From contig CALEJO010000067.1 in assembly GCA_937898155.1 (NCBI GenBank), positions 1 to 8,847 on the forward strand: a stretch of DNA of 8,847 nucleotides, given 5' to 3'. The notes under the pieces are model-generated. The model searched no databases and was not told the DNA's origin. It saw nothing but the letters and a program-made list of their open reading frames with translations. Origin of the DNA: an uncultured Clostridia bacterium. Lineage in GTDB: Bacteria > Bacillota > Clostridia > Oscillospirales > CAG-272. Positions 1-6,843 of the stretch are shown here, piece after piece (within the stretch, counting starts at the first letter, position 1; each line of letters begins with the position of its first letter). A program made the translations under genes and the position numbers.

Positions 1-1304
1 CGCTCGTGCCGCTCCGTGAGAACAAGGTCGCGTCCTATCCGAACACCTGGTCCCGTTCCGCGACGGATATTTCCACGAACGGTCCGTTCCGCGTCAAGAA
101 GTTCTCGTCCAATATTCACGAGATCATGGTGCTGGAACGCTCGAAATATTACTATCTGAATCAAGACGTTTCGACCGAGGCGATCGACAAATTCGTCATT
201 CCGTTCCGGCTCACGATCCATTGCGACCTGCCGCTCGATAACGAGGTCGTCTATACGGCGGACACGCTCGACGACATCCGTTCGCTCTTCGAGAACGACG
301 GGGTCTTCTACGTGACGGGGCTGACCGCCTCGACCATCACGGGCTATTCCTCCAAGGTTCTCGAAACGGCGAAAGAAGCGTCCACGTTCGTTTACTATTT
401 CAATACCTCCTCCAAGGTTTTCAAAGAGCCCGTCGTCCGTCAGGCGCTTTCGATGGCACTGGACCGCAGAGAGATCGCCGAAATGATCGGTTGTGGCGTG
501 ACGCCGGCGACCGGACTGCTGAACGATAAGGTCGTCAATACGAAGCGCGGCACGTCGTTCCGCAAGGAAGGCGGCGAAGTGATCAGCACCACCGGCGATA
601 TCGAGGGCGCGAAACAGCTTCTCAAAGAGGCGGACATCTGGCCCGAGGATTACGACGAGATTTATCTGGTCGTCCGCGCCGACGAGATCAACGACAGCTA
701 CCGTTCCCAGCAGATGGGCTTTATGAATAAGGAAAAAGCGATCGCGCAGTATACGAAATCCGTTTGGGAGAAGCTCGGCTTCGCCGTGACGATCCTGACC
801 GCGACGAACGACGAATACGAGAAATGCTACGATACGGGCGACTACGACGTGATCGGGCTGGATTATCAGATGATCTCGACGCTTCCGCTCTATGATCTCG
901 CACAGTTCGCGAAGGATTACAGCGGCAACGTGAAGATGATGACCTCCGGCGTGGCGGGCTTTGACGCTTCGCTCGGCAAAAACGTGTATTATCAGCATAT
1001 GCCGCACATGACCGGCTACGACAGCGAGACGTTCAACGCGCTGATCGACGAGGCGTATGCGACGACCGACGCGTCGGATCGCGCGGACCTGCTCCACGAG
1101 GCAGAGAAACAGCTTCTCACCGATTGCGCGGTGGTGCCGATTATCTTCAACGCGAACGCATATGCGATTTCGAATAAGCTCTCCGGCACGACCACGAACT
1201 ATTGGGGCGCACAGATTTTCACAAGCACCGAGCTGAAAGATTACGTGCAGTATCTGCCGTCCGTCAAGGAAGCCGCTCAGAAAGCGGCGGAAAGCGAACA
1301 ATAA
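1..1304 (+). CDS. ABC transporter substrate-binding protein, family 5 (peptide/oligopeptide type), C-terminal part
   Basis: Only the last ~434 codons are present; the reading frame is open to the left edge, so the true start, lipoprotein signal and first domain lie outside. The GTG at position 6 is an internal Val codon, not a start. Numbering from that codon, the protein shows the family 5 (SBP_bac_5, DppA/OppA-like) landmarks: an NGPF turn near residues 25-28 (family T-G-P-Y/F), the helix VVRQALSMALDR near 143-154, a short A-x-x-L-L-x-E-A helix near 203, and a C-terminal LLHEAEKQLLTDCAVVPI block ending the last lobe. Such proteins bind peptides or other solutes outside the membrane and deliver them to an ABC permease. 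The substrate cannot be deduced. No permease or ATPase genes follow; it is the last gene of its unit, with a terminator 11 bases after the stop. Family is secure; specificity is unknown. Confidence 0.9.
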   Translation, partial: LVPLRENKVASYPNTWSRSATDISTNGPFRVKKFSSNIHEIMVLERSKYYYLNQDVSTEAIDKFVIPFRLTIHCDLPLDNEVVYTADTLDDIRSLFENDGVFYVTGLTASTITGYSSKVLETAKEASTFVYYFNTSSKVFKEPVVRQALSMALDRREIAEMIGCGVTPATGLLNDKVVNTKRGTSFRKEGGEVISTTGDIEGAKQLLKEADIWPEDYDEIYLVVRADEINDSYRSQQMGFMNKEKAIAQYTKSVWEKLGFAVTILTATNDEYEKCYDTGDYDVIGLDYQMISTLPLYDLAQFAKDYSGNVKMMTSGVAGFDASLGKNVYYQHMPHMTGYDSETFNALIDEAYATTDASDRADLLHEAEKQLLTDCAVVPIIFNANAYAISNKLSGTTTNYWGAQIFTSTELKDYVQYLPSVKEAAQKAAESEQ

Positions 1305-1315
1305 TCCCGAATCCG

Positions 1316-1347
1316 AAAAGACCTTCGCCGCGGCGAAGGTCTTTTTT
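1316..1347. terminator. Bidirectional Rho-independent terminator between solute-binding protein and DUF4363 genes
   Basis: A perfect palindrome with arms AGACCTTCGCCG (1319-1330) and CGGCGAAGGTCT (1331-1342) is flanked by AAAA on the left and a run of seven T (1342-1348). Read rightward it ends the solute-binding protein gene (stop at 1302-1304). Read leftward it ends the DUF421-DUF4363 unit, whose stop codon (1350-1352) lies directly beside it; the leftward T-run is shorter (TTTT). The two convergent units appear to share it. Confidence 0.93.
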
Positions 1348-1349
1348 TG

Positions 1350-1736
1350 TCAAAAAATGCTGGAAAACCGGAAGCTTTCCAGCTCGCGCAGGCGGCGAAG
1401 CCCGTCTTCGAGCGACAGCACGGCGAGCGAAAAATCGTCACCGTCGTTATTCTGAAACGCGTTATAGAGGGATACGACCGCTTCGTCGGCGCGATTGACG
1501 TTCTCGTAGCCGGCGGTCAGCGCGATGCGCGGCACGGCGCGGTCCCACGCCTGCCACAGCGCATCGACGGAATGTCCGATCTCGTCTTTTTGCGCGTCAA
1601 ACTGCGCCTGCGACCGCGGCAGGGACGCGGTCAGATCGAGAAGCGCGTCGATCTTGCCGCAAAGGGCAGTCATATTGAAGATCACAAAAGCGATCACCGC
1701 GAGCGCGAGCGCCAGTGCGACGATAAACGATTTCAT
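1350..1736 (-). CDS. DUF4363 family protein, single N-terminal membrane anchor
   Basis: This 128-residue protein begins MKSFIVALALALAVIAFVIF, a clear N-terminal membrane helix (about residues 3-20), and continues as a mostly helical soluble domain presumably on the outer face of the membrane. It carries the tryptophan-rich stretch SVDALWQAWDRAV and ends with the DUF4363-like helix LEDGLRRLRELESFRFSSIF. The ATG at 1736 is chosen because it overlaps the stop of the upstream DUF421 gene in an ATGA junction (1733-1736), typical of translational coupling; a longer frame starting at 1841 would lie inside the DUF421 gene and adds an Arg/His-rich tail. DUF4363 proteins commonly sit directly downstream of DUF421 genes in Clostridia, which supports the call. 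Biochemical function is unknown. The stop abuts the shared terminator. Confidence 0.8.
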   Translation of the reverse strand: MKSFIVALALALAVIAFVIFNMTALCGKIDALLDLTASLPRSQAQFDAQKDEIGHSVDALWQAWDRAVPRIALTAGYENVNRADEAVVSLYNAFQNNDGDDFSLAVLSLEDGLRRLRELESFRFSSIF

Positions 1737-2407
1737 TTCGGCTCCTTTCGGACGATGCGGACGGTGCCGCTGTCGTCTACGGTCATGAGAAATACGTCCT
1801 TGCGGTGGACGTGCCGCTTTTTCAACTCTTGCTCCACCCACGCGGCGGTTTTTCCCGCGCCGTCAAGCCCGTAGGACAGCAGATGCCCGTCGATCACGAG
1901 CGTGTGGGCGATGCCCGTATCTTGCGCGGGTAGCTTCATGTCGGTGCGCACGACGGTCTTTTGCCCGTCTTTGGGAAAGACGGAGATCTGCCCGTTCTGC
2001 TCTAAAATCGCGTAATCCACCTCATCGGGCGCGGCGATCCCCTGCAATCGCAGAGCGCAGAGCAGGTCCTCCATGCTGAGCCGCAGACGCGCCATTTCCT
2101 TTTGATCGATCACGCCGCGCCGGATCACGATGCCCGGCTTGCCGTCGAGCACGCGCTTCATCAGCGCGCTTTTCGTCGAGAGAAACGACAGGATGATTTC
2201 GAGGCAGAGGATCGTCAGGATCGGGATCACGCAAAAAAGAATCGGGATGTTTGCGTTGGTGAGCGGAAATGCTGCCATTTCCGAGAGAAGCAGTGTCGTC
2301 ACGAGCTCGGAAAGCTGTAATTCGCCGATTTGGCGCTTGCCGGTCAGGCGCATTCCGCCGACCAAAAGCAGATAAATTAAGATCGTGCGAATGAAAACGG
2401 CGACCAT
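1733..2407 (-). CDS. DUF421 / YetF-like membrane protein
   Basis: A 224-residue protein with three predicted membrane helices in the N-terminal third (about residues 3-18, 33-49 and 54-76) and a cytoplasmic C-terminal part. DUF421 signatures are visible in order: RLTGKRQIGEL (20-30) followed by LSELVTTLLLSEMAAFPL, then KPGIVIRRGVID (90-101), LLCALRLQGI (115-124) and EVDYAILEQNGQISVF (129-144). The length is normal for the family (~220-230). Start ATG at 2407 has an AAAGAGG Shine-Dalgarno six bases upstream. DUF421 proteins are widespread in spore formers; a fused version (2Duf) has been linked to heat resistance of Bacillus spores and a spore membrane role, but no enzymatic activity is established. 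It is the first gene of a leftward pair with DUF4363 and is divergent from hprK. The leader holds a GGGGA-N4-TCCCC palindrome. Confidence 0.9.
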   Translation of the reverse strand: MVAVFIRTILIYLLLVGGMRLTGKRQIGELQLSELVTTLLLSEMAAFPLTNANIPILFCVIPILTILCLEIILSFLSTKSALMKRVLDGKPGIVIRRGVIDQKEMARLRLSMEDLLCALRLQGIAAPDEVDYAILEQNGQISVFPKDGQKTVVRTDMKLPAQDTGIAHTLVIDGHLLSYGLDGAGKTAAWVEQELKKRHVHRKDVFLMTVDDSGTVRIVRKEPK

Positions 2408-2423
2408 AAGAGACCTCTTTTCG

Positions 2424-2437
2424 GGGGAAAAATCCCC
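2424..2437. promoter_or_regulatory. Palindrome GGGGA-N4-TCCCC in the DUF421 leader
   Basis: GGGGA (2424-2428), spacer AAAA, TCCCC (2433-2437), followed on the + strand by six T. It lies 17 bases upstream of the DUF421 start codon, next to its Shine-Dalgarno. The same arms with a different spacer occur in the leader of the AI-2E family gene at 8345-8358. It could be an operator or an mRNA hairpin; which one is inference. No equally convincing -35/-10 pair for DUF421 was found, although the AT-rich stretch 2440-2475 is suitable for one. Confidence 0.45.
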
Positions 2438-2475
2438 TTTTTTCTTATTATTTATGAAAAAACGAAAAATATTTA

Positions 2476-2504
2476 TTGAAAAATTTACCTCATTGGGTTA
2501 TAAT
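2476..2504 (+). promoter_or_regulatory. Sigma-A-type promoter of the hprK operon
   Basis: TTGAAA (2476-2481) and a perfect TATAAT (2499-2504) are separated by 17 bases in a locally AT-rich region. Transcription would start near 2511, leaving a leader of roughly 35 bases before the hprK start. No other gene lies between this promoter and hprK. Confidence 0.85.
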
Positions 2505-2547
2505 GATACTGCTATATTATCTCTTGCGGAAAGGCGGAATGGAGAGA

Positions 2548-3510
2548 ATGGAAGATTACAGCCAGGATATGTCGGTAGAATATAAGGTGCCGTTCAGCTC
2601 GCTCGTCGAGGAATTCAAGCTCGAAGAGCTCTACCGCCCCGAGGGAAAACCCGTGATGATCAAAAGCCCGGACATCAGCCGCCCGGGGCTCGCGCTTTGT
2701 GGCTTTTTTGAATGCTTCGACCCGAAGCGGATCCAACTGATCGGAAACGCGGAGCATCACTATCTCGCGTCGCTGTCCTCCGAGGAGCGCGCCTATCATA
2801 TGGAACAATTCGCCGGACTGCACCCGCCGGCAATCATCGTGACGACGGGACTTTCGGTTTTCGACGAAGTGCTGGACGCGGCAAAAAAATACGGTATCGC
2901 GCTCGCGCGGACGAAGGAGCTGACCTCCGCGTTCCAGGCGGCGCTGATCGGCTCGCTGAGTCTGAGCTTGGCACCCCGCATCACGCGCCACGGCGTGTTC
3001 GTCGAGGTTTACGGCGAGGGCGTTCTGATCCTCGGCGAAAGCGGCGTCGGCAAGAGCGAAACCGCGATCGAGCTGGTCAAACGCGGTCACCGTCTGATCG
3101 CCGACGACGCGGTGGAGATCAAACGTGCCTCCGCGAAAACGCTCGTCGGCACGTCGCCCGCGATCATCCGCCACTTCGTCGAGCTTCGCGGCATCGGCAT
3201 CGTGGACGTGCGTCGCCTTTTCGGTATGGGCGCTGTCAAGCTCTCGGAAAAGATCGATATGGTGATCAAGCTCGAACAATGGGATCAAAACAAGGTCTAC
3301 GATCGCATCGGGCTCGAAACGGAAACGACGAATATCCTCGGCATCGAGGTCCCGACGACGACGATCCCTGTCCGTCCCGGACGAAATCTCGCGATCATTC
3401 TCGAAATCGCGGCGATGAACAACCGTCAGAAAAAAATGGGATACAATACCGCCGAAGAATTCAATAAACGGCTGATGGAACAAATGTCACAGCCGAAAGA
3501 GGAACTGTAA
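2548..3510 (+). CDS. hprK: HPr kinase/phosphorylase
   Basis: HprK phosphorylates Ser46 of the PTS carrier HPr (and removes the phosphate), switching carbon catabolite repression in low-GC Gram-positive bacteria. Numbered from ATG 2548 (320 residues; family ~310): N-terminal domain 1-140; His148 in RHGVF, the position of the family's catalytic His; Walker A GESGVGKS 163-170; Asp186-Asp187 in LIADDAVEI; the HprK signature ELRGIGIVDVRRLFGMGAV beginning at Glu212; and IPVRPGRNLAIILEIAAMN with Arg276, Arg279 toward the C-terminus. All expected catalytic positions are kept. Start: the open frame reaches back to a TTG at 2476, but that codon is the -35 box of the promoter, so it cannot be translated from this transcript. 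ATG 2548 has AGGCGG ten bases upstream; ATG 2539 and ATG 2569 (where similarity to B. subtilis HprK begins) are alternatives. It is the first gene of an operon with the DUF2232 and GdpP-like genes. No ptsH is in the window. Confidence 0.96.
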   Translation: MEDYSQDMSVEYKVPFSSLVEEFKLEELYRPEGKPVMIKSPDISRPGLALCGFFECFDPKRIQLIGNAEHHYLASLSSEERAYHMEQFAGLHPPAIIVTTGLSVFDEVLDAAKKYGIALARTKELTSAFQAALIGSLSLSLAPRITRHGVFVEVYGEGVLILGESGVGKSETAIELVKRGHRLIADDAVEIKRASAKTLVGTSPAIIRHFVELRGIGIVDVRRLFGMGAVKLSEKIDMVIKLEQWDQNKVYDRIGLETETTNILGIEVPTTTIPVRPGRNLAIILEIAAMNNRQKKMGYNTAEEFNKRLMEQMSQPKEEL

Positions 3511-3516
3511 ACCGAT

Positions 3517-4611
3517 ATGGCAAAAGAAATTACTTCAAAGTCGTTCGCTTTGCGTCCGGTGTGGCTCACGCTCGTTTTTTGCGCGGCGCTCGGACTCGGC
3601 GGGCTGGACCTGATCTACGGCACGACGCTGATCGGCGCCGTGCTTATCATGGCGGCGGCAGGCATCTACGCCGTGATTGCCTCGCTGTGTCGGCCGGTGC
3701 TGTCCGTGCTGTGCGCGGCGGGAGGCGTCGGCATTTTGCTGGCGGTCGCGGATACCGCTCCGCACGCGCTGATCGGCGCCGCGTTTGTCGCGCCGGCGGT
3801 CGTGATCGCGCTTTCGGTGCGAAAGAAAAAAGAAAAAACAGCGACCGTTTTGCTGGCAGGCGTGTCGCTGATCGTCTATCTTTTTATGCTCCTGCTGATC
3901 TGTCGCGCGGTGGCGGGACAGCCGACCGCGCCGAAGGAGATGCTTGCGGAGCTTGCCGCATGGTATGACTCCCTGCGGCTTGCGGTCAAGGAAGTCCTTG
4001 CCGAAGCGCTCGACGCACTGCCGCAGGAGCAGATCGCAATGCTTGAAAAAATGAGCGGCACAGCGTTTTCCGAGGTGCGCGGAACATTTCTCGAACTGAC
4101 CGACGATCTGTTCGGCACGATCCGCCTGCTCTCGCCGGGCATCCTTTTGATGCTGACGGAAATCCTTTCGTATCTCGCGGTCGAATTTTTCTGTGTCGCG
4201 ACGCGCGTTTCGCATCTCGACGCGCTGATCCCCGAGGCACGTTGGCGCATTTTGCCGACGTCCGTGACGGCGATCGTGTTTTACGGTTGCTCGCTTCTTT
4301 TCGTCGTGACGATGTTCTTCTCCGGAACGGTCGCGACGGGCATCTGTTTCATCGCGGAAAATCTGCTTCTGGTGCTTCTGCCCTGCATGGTGCTCTGCGG
4401 CTTCCGCGGGATCGGAGCGCGGCTCCGTCATCCGCAAACGCGCGGAAGAATGCTCTTTTTGCTCCTGCTTTTTGTCGCCGGATTCTTTTTCCTTTTCTTT
4501 ATGGCGATCCCGGCGATTCTGATTACCGCCGCCCTGCTCGGCGCGCGGGATATTCTTGCCATCCGTTCGGCGGAAGCCGAATCCGAAGCATCCGATGAAG
4601 ACAGGCAGTGA
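3517..4611 (+). CDS. DUF2232 / YybS-like multi-pass membrane protein
   Basis: A 364-residue hydrophobic protein with about eight predicted membrane helices: a first cluster at about residues 13-31, 33-58, 60-78, 85-101 and 108-132, a hydrophilic and largely helical loop at 134-200, then helices at about 204-228, 247-270, 273-297 and 311-345, and an acidic C-tail (ESEASDEDRQ). The second cluster has the DUF2232-like pattern in which a helix is followed by a short basic/proline loop (LIPEARWRILP, 237-247) and further helices ending in GFRGIGARLR. No catalytic motif is visible. The start ATG at 3517 lies six bases after the hprK stop, with AGAGGAA 12 bases upstream, so it is read from the hprK transcript. 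The position just before a gdpP gene matches Bacillus, where yybS precedes gdpP (yybT); this context is the main support. Its molecular role is unknown. Confidence 0.72.
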   Translation: MAKEITSKSFALRPVWLTLVFCAALGLGGLDLIYGTTLIGAVLIMAAAGIYAVIASLCRPVLSVLCAAGGVGILLAVADTAPHALIGAAFVAPAVVIALSVRKKKEKTATVLLAGVSLIVYLFMLLLICRAVAGQPTAPKEMLAELAAWYDSLRLAVKEVLAEALDALPQEQIAMLEKMSGTAFSEVRGTFLELTDDLFGTIRLLSPGILLMLTEILSYLAVEFFCVATRVSHLDALIPEARWRILPTSVTAIVFYGCSLLFVVTMFFSGTVATGICFIAENLLLVLLPCMVLCGFRGIGARLRHPQTRGRMLFLLLLFVAGFFFLFFMAIPAILITAALLGARDILAIRSAEAESEASDEDRQ

Positions 4612-4644
4612 TCGCACGATCTCTGCCGGAAAGGAAAGGATTTT

Positions 4645-6687
4645 ATGCCGGATAAAAACAATCGACCGAAACAGCATCTTGCTTCGCCCGGGACGATCGT
4701 CTGCGGCGCGTGCGGCGTGATCGCTTTGGCGGTCAATGTGCTTCTTTGTCTCCGGACGACGTGGGAGCCGCGCGTGATCCTGCTCGGAACGCTGAGTGCG
4801 TATGTGTTTGTTTTGGCACTGACGGCGTTGCTCGGGCTTCTCAGCCGCAACCACGGCAAAGAGGGCGGGGAGTTGCACGGCTCGGTGCTGGGCGCCTTGC
4901 TGCTCGATTTTTTGCAGAGATGCTCGTTCCCTGTTTTGCTTTGTGACGAAAGCGGGAAGATCGCGTGGTATAATACGGCGCTTTCCGCACAATTTCATTC
5001 ACACAACGTGCTTTACGGAAAGTATATCGACAACATCTGTGACGCGACGATCGAGGGTATCCTGAAAGAGAAAAACGGGCTCGAACTGTCTTTTTTGTCC
5101 GATAAAGAGGTCGCGAAGGAAGACGCGCCGGTCTTTTCGGCGCTCGGCTACCGTGTCAGCTTGCGCGGAAAAACGTTTTACATCGCGATGTTTGAAGACA
5201 TCAGCGAAAAAAAGGGCTTGCTTCGTCAACTCAAAGACGAGGAAACGCTCGTCGCTTACGTCATCATCGATAATCTTGAAGAGCTGGTCCAGCATATGGA
5301 GGATCAGTATTCCGCCGCGTCGAACGATGTGGAGGCGATTTTGCGCGCCGATATGGAAAAAGTCGGCGGTGTGATTCGCAAATACAGTTATAATAAATTC
5401 GTTTGTGTGTTTGCCGCCAAACATCTGAAAACGTTCACAAAAGAGCGTTTTGCCGTCCTTGACGCCGTGAGAGAAATCCGTGTCGCAGAGTCCTCTCTGC
5501 CTGTGACGATCTCGATCGGCATCGCGGCGCTGCCGGGCACGCTCGCCGAAAAGGAGCGCGCAACGCAGGCGGCGCTGGATATGGCGCTCCAACGCGGCGG
5601 CGATCAGGTCGTGCTGAAAACGCCGGACGGTGTGGAATTTTACGGCGGCAAAACGAAGACCGTTCAGAAACGCACGAAAGTGCGCGCGCGTGTGATCGCG
5701 AGCGAGCTTTTGATGCTGATCTCGTCCAGCTCGAACGTTATCGTTATGGGACATCGGTTTGCGGATTTTGACGCGCTTGCATCGTGTCTCGCCGTTGTGC
5801 GGTTGGCGCGCTTCTGCGGCGTGCCGGCGGTCGTGGTCGTCGATCGGAACGATCACAATCTCGATTCGTGCTTCGCTCGTCTGAAAGGACCGGAGTATCA
5901 GAATCTTTTTGTCGACAAGATCGAGGCGCAGGACCTCGTGCGGAGCGATACGCTTGCCGTAGCGGTGGATGTCAACAATCTGTCGTTCGCGGAAGCGCCG
6001 GACGTGCTGAATACGGTCGAAAACCTCGTCGTGATCGACCACCACCGCAAGGTCGGCGAATTCACGACGCAACCGAAGATCGCGTATATCGAGCCGTCGG
6101 CAAGCTCGGCGTCCGAGCTGCTCAGCGAATTTCTTGAACAGATTTTGCCGCAGGGAACGCTCCCGAAGGTGGAAGCGGACCTCCTTTTGGCAGGCATTTT
6201 GCTCGACACGAAGCGCTTTACGCACAATACGGGCGTCCGCACATTTTCTTCGGCACTCTATCTGCGCGGCGAGGGTGCGAGCCCGATCGACGCACAGGAC
6301 CTTTTCAAAGTGGACATCGACAATTTCCTGTCGGAATCGCAGTTTGAAAACAACGTCATGATCTATCGCTCGATCATCGCGATCGCGCTCAATGAGGACA
6401 ACGAAAATTCCAGCCTCGGCAAAGTGAACGCGGCGCGCGCCGCAGACCGTCTTTTGAGCGTGGAGGGCGTGCAGGCGGCATTTGCGCTTTGTGTTGTGGA
6501 CGATACGGTGCATATTTCAGCGAGATCGCAGAGCAAGATCAACGTCCAGCTCATTCTGGAAAAGATGGGCGGCGGCGGGCATTTCGATGCCGCCGGCGCG
6601 CAAGTCCGAGGCGAAACGGTAAAGGACACCTTGGCTCGTCTTCGCGCGGCAATCGACGAATATTTGGAAGAGAACAACATCTCGTAA
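4645..6687 (+). CDS. gdpP: GdpP-type cyclic-di-AMP phosphodiesterase (membrane, PAS, degenerate GGDEF, DHH-DHHA1)
   Basis: GdpP enzymes hydrolyse c-di-AMP to pApA and so tune potassium/osmolyte transport and cell-wall stress responses. The 680 residues (family ~650-680) show the full set of domains: two membrane helices (17-36, 43-66); a PAS-like domain around FPVLLCDESGKIAWYNTAL (95-113); a degenerate GGDEF domain (about 200-330) in which the GGDEF motif is lost (YSYNKFVCVF around 247-256) but VTISIGIA and LQRGGDQVVLK remain; a DHH domain with motif I GHRFADFDA (His370, Asp374, Asp376), motif II AVDVN, motif III DHH 465-467 and LLDTKRFTHNTG; and a DHHA1 domain with GGGGHFDAAGA (642-652). All expected metal-ligand motifs are intact, so it is probably active. 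ATG 4645 has AAAGGA four bases upstream, 33 bases after the DUF2232 stop. Last gene of the hprK operon. No rplI or dnaB-type helicase gene follows, unlike Bacillus. Confidence 0.95.
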   Translation: MPDKNNRPKQHLASPGTIVCGACGVIALAVNVLLCLRTTWEPRVILLGTLSAYVFVLALTALLGLLSRNHGKEGGELHGSVLGALLLDFLQRCSFPVLLCDESGKIAWYNTALSAQFHSHNVLYGKYIDNICDATIEGILKEKNGLELSFLSDKEVAKEDAPVFSALGYRVSLRGKTFYIAMFEDISEKKGLLRQLKDEETLVAYVIIDNLEELVQHMEDQYSAASNDVEAILRADMEKVGGVIRKYSYNKFVCVFAAKHLKTFTKERFAVLDAVREIRVAESSLPVTISIGIAALPGTLAEKERATQAALDMALQRGGDQVVLKTPDGVEFYGGKTKTVQKRTKVRARVIASELLMLISSSSNVIVMGHRFADFDALASCLAVVRLARFCGVPAVVVVDRNDHNLDSCFARLKGPEYQNLFVDKIEAQDLVRSDTLAVAVDVNNLSFAEAPDVLNTVENLVVIDHHRKVGEFTTQPKIAYIEPSASSASELLSEFLEQILPQGTLPKVEADLLLAGILLDTKRFTHNTGVRTFSSALYLRGEGASPIDAQDLFKVDIDNFLSESQFENNVMIYRSIIAIALNEDNENSSLGKVNAARAADRLLSVEGVQAAFALCVVDDTVHISARSQSKINVQLILEKMGGGGHFDAAGAQVRGETVKDTLARLRAAIDEYLEENNIS

Positions 6688-6704
6688 GCAATGTTTGCAA
6701 AAAG

Positions 6705-6738
6705 AAAAGCCGGATTCCAAATCGGAATCCGGCTTTTT
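6705..6738. terminator. Bidirectional terminator between gdpP and tRNA-Arg
   Basis: Stem AAAAGCCGGATTCC (6705-6718) and GGAATCCGGCTTTT (6724-6737) with a 5-base loop, T-run 6734-6738. Read rightward it ends the hprK-yybS-gdpP transcript 18 bases after the gdpP stop. Read leftward it begins immediately after the tRNA-Arg, the tRNA's terminal CCA running directly into the stem's A-run, and ends in TTTTCTTTTT. It therefore serves both convergent units. Confidence 0.92.
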
Positions 6739-6814
6739 GGCGTTCCCGAGCGGATTCGAACCGCTGGCCTATTGCTTAGGAGGCAATCGCTCTATCCGGC
6801 TGGGCTACGGGAAC
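6738..6814 (-). tRNA. tRNA-Arg (anticodon CCU), CCA encoded
   Basis: On the minus strand the cloverleaf folds as: acceptor GTTCCCG / CGGGAAC (7 bp, perfect); D-arm GCCC - AGCCGGATA - GAGC; anticodon arm ATTGC - CTCCTAA - GCAAT with anticodon CCT; variable loop AGGCC; T-arm AGCGG - TTCGAAT - CCGCT; discriminator G; then an encoded CCA (TGG at 6738-6740 on +). CCU reads the AGG arginine codon. The D-stem has a C12-A23 mismatch where GCTC would pair perfectly with GAGC. The gene converges on gdpP and shares its terminator. No clear -35/-10 pair is visible directly upstream, in the space now occupied by the partial duplicate. Confidence 0.97.
6781..6793 (-). repeat. Direct repeat A, copy 1 (inside intact tRNA-Arg)
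   Basis: AGGCAATCGCTCT on the + strand, part of the tRNA anticodon and D-stems, repeated exactly at 6831-6843, 50 bases away. Confidence 0.95.
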
Positions 6815-6815
6815 A
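6796..6815 (-). repeat. Direct repeat B, copy 1 (intact tRNA 5' end)
   Basis: CCGGCTGGGCTACGGGAACA on the + strand is the 5' end of the tRNA-Arg plus one flanking base; it recurs without mismatch at 6923-6942, an offset of 127 bases. Confidence 0.95.
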
Positions 6816-6830
6816 TATTTTGTTTTTAAA

Positions 6831-6843
6831 AGGCAATCGCTCT
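6831..6843 (-). repeat. Direct repeat A, copy 2 (in the tRNA remnant)
   Basis: Exact 13-base copy of 6781-6793. To its left (toward the intact tRNA) similarity is lost inside the anticodon loop; to its right the 79-base insert begins. Confidence 0.95.

Noticed and set aside
1350..1841. Longer version of the DUF4363 protein starting at 1841
   Set aside because: The extra 35 residues are Arg/His/Pro-rich, lie inside the DUF421 gene in another frame, and precede a good membrane-anchor start at 1736 with an ATGA overlap.
2424..2443. GGGGAAAAATCCCC followed by TTTTTT as a rightward terminator
   Set aside because: No rightward gene lies upstream of it in the divergent region, and the stem is only 5 bp; a leader or operator role fits better.
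2512..3483. A 323-codon open frame antisense to hprK
   Set aside because: Covers the promoter -10 vicinity and the whole of a well-conserved gene; composition is Asp/Arg/His-rich and meaningless.
4999..6513. A 504-codon open frame antisense to gdpP, with a similar long one at 3535-4998 antisense to the DUF2232 gene
   Set aside because: Arg/His/Asp-rich translations with no domain pattern; they mirror genes with clear motifs and arise from G/C-rich third codon positions.
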